Shown: in pieces, positions 41,875-51,987 of the stretch
Layout of the letters: every line of letters begins with the position of its first letter
Numbering within the stretch: position 1 is the first letter of the stretch
NCBI GenBank assembly: GCA_030447385.1
Contig: JAUJOY010000006.1
Location: 141,405 to 202,278, forward strand
Length of the DNA stretch: 60,874 nucleotides
Direction of reading: 5' to 3'
From: Mycobacteriales bacterium
Lineage (GTDB): Bacteria; Actinomycetota; Actinomycetes; Mycobacteriales; SCTD01
Notes under the pieces: model-generated
The model's input: only the letters and a program-made list of their open reading frames with translations
Told to the model about the DNA's origin: nothing
Database searches by the model: none
Program-made: the position numbers and the translations under genes

Positions 41875-42200
41875 TGGCCGGCGGGTCGCGGCGGGCGGCG
41901 CTTCGGGCGCAGGCCCTGGCCGCGCTGCGATCCGGCGGGGCGGTCGAGCCGCCGCGCACGCCTTCAGGGGAGCGGGTGGAGGACGGCTACGTCGTGCGTT
42001 CGGTGGCCGGGACGGCCAGCGCCCGCCCGTACCGCTGTCCGGGCTGCGACCAGGAGCTGCCGGCCGGGACGCCGCACGTGGTCGCCTGGCCCGAGGGCCG
42101 TCCCGGCGACCGGCGGCACTGGCACACCGCGTGCTGGTCTGCCCGCGGTCGTCGGGGCGTCAAGGTGCACCGCAGCAAGAATGCGCCTCGCTACGGCTGA
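41874..42200 (+). CDS. Small protein with a C2-HC-type zinc site
   Basis: A 108-residue protein. An Ala/Arg-rich N-terminus is followed by RPYRCPGCDQELPAGTPHVV and RRHWHTACW, so CxxC plus HxHxxC form a treble-clef-like zinc site. Such proteins are conserved in actinobacteria and are often labelled ATP/GTP-binding without proof. GTG at 41874 overlaps the preceding dehydrogenase stop by one base, so the genes are coupled. Confidence 0.75.
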   Translation: MAGGSRRAALRAQALAALRSGGAVEPPRTPSGERVEDGYVVRSVAGTASARPYRCPGCDQELPAGTPHVVAWPEGRPGDRRHWHTACWSARGRRGVKVHRSKNAPRYG

Positions 42201-42370
42201 CGGAATTGCGCAGACACCAAGATTCGCCGGTTGTCAATAAGTGTTGTGCGCATCTAGCGATGGGACCAATACCGCCTTTTCCCGGCCGCCGGTTTCGGGG
42301 GTTTCCGGAACATTGCGGTACGCAACATCGTTGGTACGGTCCAGTCGAGCCCTGCCGAAGGAGTCCCCGC

Positions 42371-42964
42371 ATGCGTTCGCGAGTCCTGGTTGTCACCGCC
42401 TCAGCTGCGCTGCTGCTCCTCGGGGCGGCCTGCTCCTCGCAGGACAGCAGCTCGACGGCCGGAGGCGTCACCTCGGTGGCCGACGCGCCCCGCAACCAGG
42501 CGGATTCCACCTTCGCGCACGGGATGATCCCACATCATGAGCAGGCCGTCGTCATGACCAAGTTGGCGCCCGAGCGGACCCAGAATGCGAAGGTTCTGGA
42601 CCTCGCCGACCGTATCGAGGCAGCGCAGACCCCCGAGATCGACCAGATGAAGGGGTGGCTCGCCGCCTGGAACGAGCCACACAAGCCCGGCATGGAGGGC
42701 ATGGGCGGCATGGCCGGCATGGGTGGGATGAAGGGGATGATGAGTGACGACCAGATGGCTGCGCTGTCGGCCGCCTCGGGTCCCGCCTTCGACAAGATGT
42801 TCCTCGAAATGATGATCGCTCACCACGAGGGTGCGGTGGAGCAGGCCAGGGCCGAGAAGGCCGATGGCAGGTTTCCCGAGGCCCTCACCTTGGCTGACGA
42901 CATCATCGCCAGCCAGCAGTCCGAGATAGACGAGATGCGAGGAATTCTCACCTCGCTGGTGTAA
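42371..42964 (+). CDS. DUF305 lipoprotein
   Basis: A 197-residue lipoprotein with the lipobox LLGAAC (Cys21) and a DUF305 four-helix domain. Two His motifs, HGMIPHHEQAV and MMIAHHEGAVEQA, with an exposed Met/Gly-rich loop (MEGMGGMAGMGGMKGMM) between them, suggest copper or silver binding on the outer face of the membrane; that metal is inferred. ATG at 42371 with GAAGGAG upstream. The 170-base spacer before it is AT-richer than its surroundings (CAATAAGTGTTGTGCG) and probably holds the promoter of this gene and the following CooC-like gene. Confidence 0.9.
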   Translation: MRSRVLVVTASAALLLLGAACSSQDSSSTAGGVTSVADAPRNQADSTFAHGMIPHHEQAVVMTKLAPERTQNAKVLDLADRIEAAQTPEIDQMKGWLAAWNEPHKPGMEGMGGMAGMGGMKGMMSDDQMAALSAASGPAFDKMFLEMMIAHHEGAVEQARAEKADGRFPEALTLADDIIASQQSEIDEMRGILTSLV

Positions 42965-43037
42965 GTTGCCCGTCGCCGAGAGAAGGATTTCCCGCCCACC
43001 GTCATGTGACGGTTCAGACGAAGAGAGCGCCCAGGCA

Positions 43038-43811
43038 ATGCGGATCGGGATCTCGGGCAAGGGTGGCGTCGGCAAGACGACCATCGCCGCGGTCCTGTCG
43101 CGCACCCTGGCCCGGCGCGGTCACCGCGTCATCGCCATCGACTGCGACTCCGATCCCAACCTCGGCGTCGGCATCGGTCTCGGCGCGCAGGCTGAGCTGA
43201 TCCGCTCGGTGCTCGACCAGTCAGGTCCCGAGCGGCACGTCCCGGTCGGTCTGGCGCCCGTCGAGCTGCTCGACGGCTACGGCTTCCCCGCCCCGGACGG
43301 CGTGACGATCCTGCTGGGCGCCAGGGCGGAGAAGGCAGGCTCGGGCTGCACCGGCGCGGCCCACGTCACGATCCGCGAGTTCATCGAGTTCGCGGAGCGC
43401 GACCTGTCCGGCACCTTCGTCGTCGCCGACATGGAGGCGGGCCTCGAGCACCTGTCCTGGGCCGGCGGCACGCTGCGGCACGTCGACATGCTGCTCGTCG
43501 TCCTGCAACCGACGTCCAAGGTCCTGCTGACCGCTGACCGCACGAATCGCCTGGCGGACGAGTTGGGTATCGCAGAGGTCGCCTTTATCGCCAATCGGGC
43601 CGGCGAGGGCGACCGCGAGCGACTCGAGAGCTTCGCCAGTGAGCGCGGGCGCGAATTGCTCGCCTACATCCCCGACGACCAGGCCGTCCTGGAAGCGGAT
43701 CGCAGGTCGGAATGCCTGCTCGACTGGGCGCCGGATTCCGCCGCGGTACGGGCCATGGAGAGCCTGGCCGATGTGGTCGAGCTGCGCGGCCGGCAGCCGG
43801 TGACCACGTGA
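43038..43811 (+). CDS. CooC/MinD-like P-loop ATPase 1
   Basis: A 257-residue SIMIBI-class ATPase. It has the deviant Walker A motif GKGGVGKTT (residues 7-15), IDCDSDPNLGVGIGLG as in CooC rather than in chromosome-partitioning ParA, and VVADMEAGLEHLSWAGG. CooC proteins insert nickel into carbon-monoxide dehydrogenase using a CxC pair; here the corresponding place reads AGSGCTGAAH with only one cysteine. No dehydrogenase gene is in the window. ATG at 43038. It is followed after 57 bases by the Kelch gene. Two more homologues lie at 57-59 kb. Confidence 0.85.
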   Translation: MRIGISGKGGVGKTTIAAVLSRTLARRGHRVIAIDCDSDPNLGVGIGLGAQAELIRSVLDQSGPERHVPVGLAPVELLDGYGFPAPDGVTILLGARAEKAGSGCTGAAHVTIREFIEFAERDLSGTFVVADMEAGLEHLSWAGGTLRHVDMLLVVLQPTSKVLLTADRTNRLADELGIAEVAFIANRAGEGDRERLESFASERGRELLAYIPDDQAVLEADRRSECLLDWAPDSAAVRAMESLADVVELRGRQPVTT

Positions 43812-43868
43812 GCGCGGTCGATGTCGATCGCCGCCGAACAGCTGCGATCGTAGGGACGAGGAACCGCG

Positions 43869-45227
43869 GTGGCTGACACCCAGACGCTCAGCTGTGCGGT
43901 CCACGGGGAGTCCACCCGGCTCACCTGCGTCGACTGCGGCCAGCCGATCTGCCCGAAGTGCATGACCCGCACCGAGGTCGGCTTGAAGTGCTACCCATGC
44001 GCCGCGCCCGCCGGCGCGCCGGCTGGCGCCACGCCCAACCGGCGTCGCTCGCTTCTCCTCGTCGCTGTCGGCATCAGCGCCATGGTTGTGCTTGCCGCGG
44101 TGCTCTTGCTTCGCCCTTCCTCCTCCGAGCCTGGCCAGCCCGCCTTGCCGACGCCGGTCGGCACATGGGCTGACGCACCGGACCCGGGCGGCATTCGCGG
44201 GACAGCCACCGCCGTCGTTCTCGAGGACGGCACCGTGCTGGCGGCTGGCGGCGGCGTCAACGCGCTCGCCGTCCCAGCGACGGCTGCTTTCGACCCCGCA
44301 GGTGACGCCTGGCGCGAGCTCGCCCCGATGGGCGCGGCCCGGCGCGGCCATCAGGCGGTCCTGCTGACCGACGGTCGGGTGCTGGTGGCGGGAGGGCTCG
44401 CCGACGGCGTCCCGCTGGCATCGGCCGAGGTCTACGACCCCGGCAGCGCCGCGTGGTCCACGGTGGCGCCCATGGCCGTCCCGCGGCTGGGTCACTCACT
44501 CACCGTCCTCAACGACGGCCGGGTGCTCGCTGCTGGTGGGAGCTCCGCCGAGGGCCAGGAGGCGACCGTCACCGAGCTCTTCGACCCGGCCACAGGGACC
44601 TGGCGTGCCACCGGCCCCCTGTCGACGCCACGGTTCGAGCACACCGCCACTCGCCTGAGGGACGGCCGGGTTGTCATGGCGGGTGGGCTAGGGCCGGCGG
44701 TCAACGGGCTAGCCGCCCCCCTGGCTTCCACCGAGATCTACGACCCGGCAGCCAACGTTTTCGTAGGGGCGACGGAGATGGCCACCGGCCGGTCCAACGC
44801 CGCCGCGGTCCTGCTCGGCGACAACGCCGTGGTGGTGAGCGGCGGCCTCGGCGGGGAGGCCGGCGACCAGTCGCTCGCCAGCGCCGAGATCTTCGACGTC
44901 CGAGCCGGCACCTGGACCACATCCGCGCCGCTGGGCGCTGCCCGAAGCGGCCACACGGCCACGGCGCTCGAGGACGGACGGGTGCTCGTGGCGGGTGGTG
45001 AGTCGGTGCAGCGAGGGAGCCGGCGGTCGCTCACCAGCGCCGAGGTGTTCGACTTCGAGTCGGGACCAACCGGCTTGTGGGGTCCGGCGGGTGACATGTC
45101 CTGCGCCCGCAGTGAGCAGGCGGCCGTGCTGCTGCCCGACGGCTCCGTGCTCGTCGTGGCCGGGGACGCCGCCTTCCCCGGCCAGGCACCGATCGCTCAG
45201 AGCTGCACCGAACGCTACGTCCCGTGA
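43869..45227 (+). CDS. Zinc-finger/transmembrane/Kelch propeller protein
   Basis: A 452-residue protein in three parts. Residues 9-45 are a B-box-like double zinc finger (C-x2-H, three CxxC pairs, RTEVGLKC). Residues 60-82 are a membrane helix ([20 protein letters not shown]). Then comes an outer beta-propeller of six to seven Kelch/galactose-oxidase-type blades, each with DGRVLVAGG and a SAEVYDP-like strand. No copper-oxidase residues of galactose oxidase are evident, so a binding role is likely. The finger closely matches that of the gene at 47173. GTG at 43869 follows GACGAGGA. It is upstream of the FtsH-like gene by 34 bases. Confidence 0.85.
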   Translation: MADTQTLSCAVHGESTRLTCVDCGQPICPKCMTRTEVGLKCYPCAAPAGAPAGATPNRRRSLLLVAVGISAMVVLAAVLLLRPSSSEPGQPALPTPVGTWADAPDPGGIRGTATAVVLEDGTVLAAGGGVNALAVPATAAFDPAGDAWRELAPMGAARRGHQAVLLTDGRVLVAGGLADGVPLASAEVYDPGSAAWSTVAPMAVPRLGHSLTVLNDGRVLAAGGSSAEGQEATVTELFDPATGTWRATGPLSTPRFEHTATRLRDGRVVMAGGLGPAVNGLAAPLASTEIYDPAANVFVGATEMATGRSNAAAVLLGDNAVVVSGGLGGEAGDQSLASAEIFDVRAGTWTTSAPLGAARSGHTATALEDGRVLVAGGESVQRGSRRSLTSAEVFDFESGPTGLWGPAGDMSCARSEQAAVLLPDGSVLVVAGDAAFPGQAPIAQSCTERYVP

Positions 45228-45261
45228 TGCCCCGCACAACGACGATCAGAGGGTGAGACAG

Positions 45262-47173
45262 ATGGCAACGATGGGTCGTCGCAAGAAGGACAGCGACCAG
45301 GCGGGACCGGGGGCCGGCGAGGAGAACGAGCCCAACAACCGCAAGCGGGCGCTGATCTTCTGCATCCTCGCCATGCCTGCTCTGATCGGGTTCTACGCCC
45401 TGGTCCTGTACTGGTCCAACCCGCGCACGCCGGGTCAGGAACTGCGGATCGACGAGTTCACGACGCTGCTCCGGCAGGGCCGGATCCAGGAGACCAGGAT
45501 CCTGGAGACCGACAACCGGATGGCCGGCAACTACGACGGCGGTGAGTTCTGGGTCGCCTACTCGGGTGGCAACGAGACCATCTTCGCCCGTCTCACCAGC
45601 GCCCTCGAGGACGCCGGCGTGCCCTACTCCGTCCAGCAGCAGCCGCTCAAGAACCTCGTCACGCCGGTCAGCCTGCTGCTCCCGGCGCTCATCGTCATCA
45701 ACGGCCTGTTCATCCTGTTCCTGGCCCTGGGACGGGGCGGTGACGGGTTCACCGCTTTCGGCAAGACGCGCGGCAAGAGAGCCGAGAGCGGCGATGCCAA
45801 GATCACCTTCTCCGATGTGGCCGGGCTCGACGAGGCCATGGAGGAGCTGGTCGAGGTCCGCGACTACCTGTCGAGCCCGGACCGGTTCTCGGCGATGGGC
45901 GCCTCGGTTCCCAAGGGGATCCTGCTCACCGGGCCGCCCGGGTGCGGGAAGACCCTGCTCGCCCGTGGCCTTGCCGGCGAGTCCGACGTGCCGTTCTTCT
46001 CCATCTCCGGGTCGGACTTCGTCGAGATCTTCGTCGGTGTCGGTGCGGCCCGCATCCGGGACTTCTTCAAGGTGGCCAAGGCGGCAGCGCCCTGCATCGT
46101 GTTCATCGACGAGCTCGACGCCGTCGGTCGCGGGCGCAGCACGCACTCCATGGGCGGCACCGACGAACGGGAAGCCACCCTCAACCAGCTGCTGGTCGAG
46201 ATGGACGGCTTCGAGTCGGGCAGCGGCGTCGTCGTGCTCGCCGCGACCAACCGTCCCGACATCCTCGACTCCGCCCTCATGCGACCGGGTCGGTTCGACC
46301 GTCGGGTCGCGATCGAGCGTCCCGACGTCAACGGCCGCGAGGCGATCCTGGGCATCCACACGCGCGGCAAGCCGACGGCTGACAACGTCGACACCACCCA
46401 GGTGGCCAAGCGCACCGCGGGGTTCTCCCGGGCCGATCTGGCCAATGTCGTCAACGAGGCGGCGCTGCTGGCAGCCCGCCGCGGAGCCACCGTCATCGAG
46501 CAGCACCACTTCACCGAGGCGATCGAACGCCTGATGGTCGGGCCGGAGCGCAAGTCCGCGCATCCTGTCGCCGCAGGACCGGCACCGCATCGCCTACCAC
46601 GAGGCGGGTCACGCGGTCGTCGCGACGTCGCTGCCGGGCACCGACCGGGTGGGCAAGCTGTCCATCGTCGCCAGAGGTCACGCCGGCGGCTTCACCTGGT
46701 GGATCAATGACGGCGACCAGCTCTCGGTCACCCGCTCCCAGCTGCTCGACCGCATCGCGGCGCTGATGGGTGGTCGCGCGGCCGAGGAGCTGGCCACCGG
46801 TGAGATGTCCAGCGGCGCGATGGGCGACCTCGACTCGGCGATGATGCTGGCCCAGCGCATGGTGACCGAGTTCGGCATGAGCGCCCGGCTGGGGCCGTTC
46901 TCCGTCAAGCCCCTCCAGAACGCGGCGATGAAGGAGGGCATGCTGGCCCAGGGCTTCTCCGAGCGGATCGCCTCCGAGATCGACCGGGAGGTGCAGGACG
47001 TCCTCACCGAGGCCGCCGATCGGGCGCGCGATGTCCTCGTCAGCCAGCGCTCCGTGCTCGACGCGGTTGCGCAGGCGCTGATGGAGACCGAGACCCTCGA
47101 GGGTGAAATCCTGGACGCGCTCCTGCTCCCGGTCACGAAGCCCGCCGCGGCTGCGGCGAAGATCGGCATCTGA
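45262..47173 (+). CDS. ftsH: FtsH-like membrane AAA+ zinc protease (one frameshift)
   Basis: About 637 residues. One helix is at the N-terminus ([20 protein letters not shown]) and a second at about 130-150 ([20 protein letters not shown]), with the small outer domain between. The AAA+ module has Walker A GPPGCGKT (about 224-231), Walker [12 protein letters not shown] and the second region of homology [20 protein letters not shown]. The metal site HEAGH is near residue 448, after a shift near 46558. It degrades membrane and soluble proteins using ATP. The C-terminus is short and lacks a long tail. It sits between two zinc-finger membrane proteins and shares one base with the downstream one. 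It is probably a second, specialised FtsH, not the housekeeping copy. Confidence 0.88.
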
Positions 47174-48444
47174 TGAGTGCTCCACCGACCACCGAGGTAG
47201 CGGCCAGGACGTGCAGCCGCCACCGCCGCAAGCCCGCGGTCGGCACGTGCGCGAGCTGCGCCCAGCCGATGTGCCGGTCCTGCCTGGTGCCGACCAAGGT
47301 GGGGCTCAAGTGCGCAGGCTGCACCGGCCAGAAGGCCGCCGGCAGCAAGGAAGGCGGCGGGTGCTCGCCCGCGCTGGGTCCTGCCGGCGACCTTCGTCGG
47401 CCTGGTGGCGCTGGTGGCGCTGGTGTCCACGGCGCTCGATGGAGGAAGGACGACCGGGCCGGTCCGGTCGACTCCGTCGCCGGCGGACCGTCCGAACGTG
47501 GGGTCGACATCGAGGGCGCGAACGGGCTGACACTCTCCGGCACGCTGTCCTTGCCGGAGGGAGCAACCTCGGGGGCTGGGCTTCCGGCGCTGGTCATCCT
47601 CGGCGGCTACGGACCCACGAACCGGGACGGCCTGGCCCCCGAGGGCGGCATCCCGGACCCGATCAACCGTGACCTGAGCGAGGCCTTTGTCGAAGCGGGG
47701 ATGGTCACCTACCGCTACGACAAGCGGGGTACGGCGCGCAGCCAGCTGCCTGAAGGCGAGCCGCTCCGCTTCGAGGACATGGTGGCCGATGCCGCTGCCG
47801 CCGTGGCCTTTCTCGCCGAGCGGGCAGAGGTCGACCCGGAGCGCATCGCCGTCGTCGGCCACGAGGAGGGCGGTCTGGTCGCCATGCGCCTCGCCGCCAC
47901 CGAGCCGGCCGTGCGTGGGCTCGCGCTGATCTCGGTGCCTGGGCGCCCCCTGGTGGAGGTGATCGCCGACGACATCCTCGGCAGCCCGCACCCGGAGTAC
48001 GTGCCGGCGCTGCGGTCGGTGGTCGAGCCGCTGGTGGCAGGTCGCCCACTGCCCACGCCGATACCCACCACCGTCGCGGGCTACTTCCCCCTCGACCAGC
48101 AGGACTACCTCCGGGACATCTTCTCGCTGGACCCTGCGGCGCTGGCCGCAGAGGTCGATGCGCCGGTGCTGCTCATGCGGGGCGAGAAGGCCACGTTCGT
48201 CAACGAGGCCGACGAGAAGGCTCTGGTCGAAGCGTTCGGTCCGAACGCCGAGCCGTTCGTTGCTGCCGGGACCGGACCCTCACTCAACATCCAGGCGGCG
48301 CCCGCCGCCGCCAATGCGGGCGAGGCGGGCGGCATGGGCGCGGACCACAACCCCAACAGTGCGGCCCCGAATCGGGAGCGCTCCGAGCGGGCCATCTTCA
48401 CGGTGCTCGACTTCCTGAAGACCGCAACCGCCGCGCGGTCCTGA
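47173..48444 (+). CDS. Zinc-finger/transmembrane/pseudo-hydrolase protein
   Basis: A 423-residue protein with the same base as the Kelch protein: a finger with three CxxC pairs, TKVGLKC (residues 14-50), then a membrane helix. The helix (LPATFVGLVALVALVSTAL) is visible only in a neighbouring frame at about 47375-47440, so two compensating indels flank it. The outer part is an alpha/beta hydrolase fold (LVILGGYGPTNRDG, YRYDKRGTARS). Its nucleophile elbow reads VVGHEEGG, with Glu231 where GHSEGG is expected; the acid and His positions also look lost (RGEKATFV, LNIQAA). It is likely non-catalytic. ATG overlaps the ftsH stop by one base. Confidence 0.8.
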   Translation: MSAPPTTEVAARTCSRHRRKPAVGTCASCAQPMCRSCLVPTKVGLKCAGCTGQKAAGSKEGGGCSPALGPAGDLRRPGGAGGAGVHGARWRKDDRAGPVDSVAGGPSERGVDIEGANGLTLSGTLSLPEGATSGAGLPALVILGGYGPTNRDGLAPEGGIPDPINRDLSEAFVEAGMVTYRYDKRGTARSQLPEGEPLRFEDMVADAAAAVAFLAERAEVDPERIAVVGHEEGGLVAMRLAATEPAVRGLALISVPGRPLVEVIADDILGSPHPEYVPALRSVVEPLVAGRPLPTPIPTTVAGYFPLDQQDYLRDIFSLDPAALAAEVDAPVLLMRGEKATFVNEADEKALVEAFGPNAEPFVAAGTGPSLNIQAAPAAANAGEAGGMGADHNPNSAAPNRERSERAIFTVLDFLKTATAARS

Positions 48445-49958
48445 CCCCTGTCAGCGTGGGGGCCTCGCCTCGCGGCAACGGCGGGACGCTCAGGCAGCCG
48501 GCCTCGGCGCCGAGCAGCCGTAGGCCGGCGCGGTCGCCGATCGCGAACTCGGCGACCGGCGAGGTGTGCTCGGCCAGGTCAGCGAACATCAACTGGCCGC
48601 GACCGCTGGGATGGCCGAGCCCGAACACGTGGCCGAGCTCGTGCAGGATGACCCGACCCGTGGTCACGCCCTGACCGAAGCCGCTGGGCAGCGGCGCCCC
48701 ACTGGCACGGTCCCGCACCGCGTCGACGTTCAGCTCGAGCACTCCACTGACCAGGACGTTGTCGACGCCCAGCGGCCGACCGCGGCCGACCACGATGACG
48801 TCGTTCGTTGCGCCGGGTTGCGACTCCGCCCCGAGGGCGGACCAGCCGATGAGGATGGGTGCCCACCGCTGCCCGTAGCGCTCCGGCTGGTAGGGCGCAC
48901 GGCTGATCGCCAGCGGCTCCTCGGACCTGCCGTCCTCGACGATCGAAATCCCGGTGGCGTCTGACACCCGGGCGATGGCCTGGCGCACCTCCTCCACACC
49001 GCCCGGCGGGGCGAGGGCATCGTTGAGCACGTAGCTCACCGGTTCGCACGGGTTGAAGCGGGCCGGGAAGCAGCCCTCGGCGCTGAGGAACGTGTAGCCC
49101 GGCGCAGGAGGCAGTTCACGCTCCCCGTGGCGGGCGCTGCCGATGCGGCCCTCGGCCGGACAGGCGGCGTTCACCGCGGTCTCACCGGCATCCGGTCCGC
49201 TGTTGTGCTCGGGCGCGAGCGCGGTGGCGCGTAGGCCCAGGCCACCAGCTACCAGGGCAGCCAGCACCGCAGCCAGGACCGGTGTTCGGCTGGCCGCCCG
49301 TCGCGGTGGCTCGTGCAGCCTGCCGGTCACCGTCTTCGCCGCAGCGCCGTCCGGCTGGACGATCACCTCGAGCCGGTGCTCGCCGGTCGCCCCGCGCCGA
49401 CGTCGCGCCAGGGCCTCCAGGGTGACGACAGCTTCGGCGCTGCCGCCCGGCTCGACCGCGACGGCGGGGCTCGACGGTGACGGTCAGCTGTCGCTCTGCC
49501 GGTTCGCCGACGTCCGAGCTCGCTGTCGCCTCGATGTCGGCTCGGAGCACGGAATTGCCGCGGTTCTCGACCTTCACCCGGTGCCGGCCAGCGCCGCCCG
49601 GGCTGTTGTCCAGGGGCGCCAGCGTGACGAACATGTCGTGGACGGCCGGGATGCCGACCGTGCTTGGGTGACGCTCACCGTCTCGGCGCCCCCGGTGACG
49701 CAGACGCCGAACGGCACGGATCCGGCGGGCACCTTGGCCGTCCGGGGCGGTGAGAAGACGACGCGTGCCGTCGCGGCCGCGCCGGCCGGGACGAGCAGCG
49801 TGGCCGGCACGACCCAGGCCCACTCCGCTGCCGGGCCGGTGACCTCGAGGTGGACCTCGAGAGCCGACGGCTCGTCGTGGGTCACCTCGAAGCGTGCTCA
49901 CCGACTTGTCCGCCTCGGCGGCCGGAATCTGAGCCGGGTCGAGCGACGCGCGCAGCAT
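48398..49958 (-). CDS. Membrane protease with N-terminal Ig-like domains and metzincin domain (three frameshifts)
   Basis: About 520 residues. Two Ig-like NEW3/CARDB-type domains come first (EVTGPAAEWAWVVPATLLVP; ENRGNSVLRADIEA), as in actinobacterial proteins often misnamed hydrolytic protein. A membrane helix (VLAAVLAALVAGGLGLRA) and then an outer metzincin domain follow, with zinc site HELGHVFGLGH and Met-turn GQLMF. It shares APYQPERYGQRWAPILIGW with the protease at 36120. Shifts are near 49885, 49665 and 49470. ATG at 49958. The Ig-like part is before the helix, so it would lie in the cytoplasm unless the topology is inverted. The 3' end overlaps the convergent pseudo-hydrolase gene. Confidence 0.75.
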
Positions 49959-50031
49959 CACGACGGGGAGGAGGCCGGAATCACGACCTCCTCCCCGCGG
50001 TGACGGTGCGTGCGCTGCTGGACCGGTTGGC

Positions 50032-51838
50032 CTACCCGGCCGGTGCCGCGTGCCGCGCTCCGGCAGACCGGCCAGTCTCGCGCCGGCGGGCCAGCAACGC
50101 CAGCAGGACGAACAGCAGGCCGACGATGGCCACGCCGACGACGGCGGCCAGGACGTACTTCAGGACGTTGGACGTCGCCGGGTCGATCTCGTCGTACTGC
50201 ACCGCCGCGACGTAGATGTCCTGTCCCTCGGTCACCGTGTCGAAGTTGCGCGTGTCGTCCCATCCCACCAGCGCGAAGCTGTCCGTGGAGGCGATGCCGG
50301 GCGGCGCGTTGAGGATCGAACCGCGAGGCGAAGACCCCGATCTTGCGGTCGATGGACTGCTCGCTGATCCGCACGTTCTTCGACCACGTCGCGCCGTTGT
50401 CCGAGGACGAGGCGTAGTAGACGTCGTTGGAGGTGGTGCCCGGGTCGAGCGGGTGTCGAACCAGGCCGCGTCCAGGCGACCGTTCGGGGCAAGGCTGATC
50501 TTGGGGATGCCGCTGAAGAAGAGCTGCTCCGGGTCGTCGTCGTTCACCGGCTTCGGCTCGGACCACGTCTGTCCGCGATCGGTGGACATGCGGTGGAAGA
50601 CGTCCGACTCGCTGGCGACGTCGGGTGCCCGTGACCCCTCGTAGAGGACGTGCAGGGTGCCGTCGCCGCCGCCCTCGGGGCTCCAGACCATCTCGATGCC
50701 ACCGAAGCTGTTGACGTTGTTCTCGGCAAAGCCGGTGATGGGCAAGACCTCGAGGGTCTTGCCCTGGTCCGAGGTGCGGGTGAGGAAGTAGCCGGGGTTG
50801 GGTGCCGAGACCTGGTTCTGGTAGCTGCTGACCCAGGCCGAGTAGGCCGTGCCCTTGTCGTCGATGGCGAGAACCGGATTGCTGCCGCCGAAGTTCACTG
50901 CCTGGTCAGGGTCCGACTTAGGACTTCCGGGGGGAGGGGGGGCCGGTGACGCGCTCGCCGCGGCCGCCGGGGCGGTGGGGCTGGCGACAAGGCTGGGACT
51001 CGGCTCGGGGCGGGGAGGCGCGGGAGTCGTGGTGGGTGCGGTTGAGGCCGTCGCGGACGGTGTTGCGGATCCGGACGGGCTGGCCGAGGCCGAGGCGGAC
51101 GGCGTCGGGCTCGGCACCGTCTCGAGCGCTTCAGCGCGCGCGGCTTCGTCCTCGAAGACGCCGGACGTCAAGTTGATGGGCTCGAGAAGGTGGCGCCACC
51201 GTCGGTCGAAACGGCCATCACCGGCTGGTTCGCGATCCGGTTGGGATCCACGAAGCGGTTCTGCTGCCGCCAGGAGAGGTAGATCGTGTCCTGGTCGCCG
51301 CTGGTGTCCACGGCCATCCCGGACAGCGGCCGGTTGGGCTGCTGATCCTCGCCCTCGAGACCGCGCGTGTCCCGGACGGTGGTCGTCTTCCAGGAGGCAC
51401 CAGCGTCGTCAGAGCGACCGAGGAAGATGCTGCGGTTGAAGCCGTCCGTGCTGTCCCAGCCCGCGAGCCCGTAGTACAGCGTGCCGCCGGACCCGAAGGC
51501 GATCTTGCCCTGGGTGGTGTGGCTGTTGGTCATCAGGCACATCGGGTAGGAGTCCAGGAGGGCGAGGCATCGAGCTTGACCCAGGTCTGGCCGCCGTCGG
51601 TCGACTCCATCAGTCCGCAGCGCTGGGTGCGCAGGTCCACCGCGGAGGCGAAGACGTGCAGCGGGTCCTCCGGGTCGACGGCGAAACTGGGCGCCCCGTA
51701 GGTCCGAGCCGGTGAGAGGTCGAACTGCGTCGCCTGCACGGGCTGGGAGACCTGCAACGGGTCCTCGGCCAGGGCGACGGACTGCATCCCTGCCAGCATC
51801 GTGGCCAGTACGACCGCGCCAGTGAACGTTCTGTTCAT
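50032..51838 (-). CDS. Exported Asp-box (BNR) beta-propeller protein with C-terminal anchor (about four frameshifts)
   Basis: About 600 residues. A signal peptide (AVVLATMLAGMQSVALA) is followed by a sialidase-like propeller with Asp-box motifs: STDGGQTW, SDDAGASW, STDGGATF, STDRGQTW and SSDNGATW. A Pro/Ser/Ala/Thr-rich linker of about 80 residues (from PSPTPSASASASPS) is inserted in the middle of the propeller. The end has one membrane helix (VLAAVVGVAIVGLLFVLLAL) and a basic tail. The catalytic residues of sialidase (Arg triad, Tyr/Glu) are not evident, so it may only bind. Shifts are near 51570, 51185, 50455 and 50325. ATG at 51838. It lies in an operon with the Ig-like gene before it and the metzincin gene after it. 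Confidence 0.78.
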
Positions 51839-51987
51839 GTACGCAAAACCCCCGGGTTCGGGTGGCGGACGATCCGACTGGACAGCCCGAAAAGACGCCG
51901 ACCGGGGCGACGACTGTCGCACTGGGGCGGTGGAGATGCGGCGGAGACACTGAGGGCCCGGGTCGTCACCGATCGGCGGCGACCCGT

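Noticed and set aside
50032-51838. Active sialidase
   Set aside because: Asp boxes are present, but the catalytic Arg triad and the Tyr/Glu pair could not be located; Asp-box propellers are often only binding domains.
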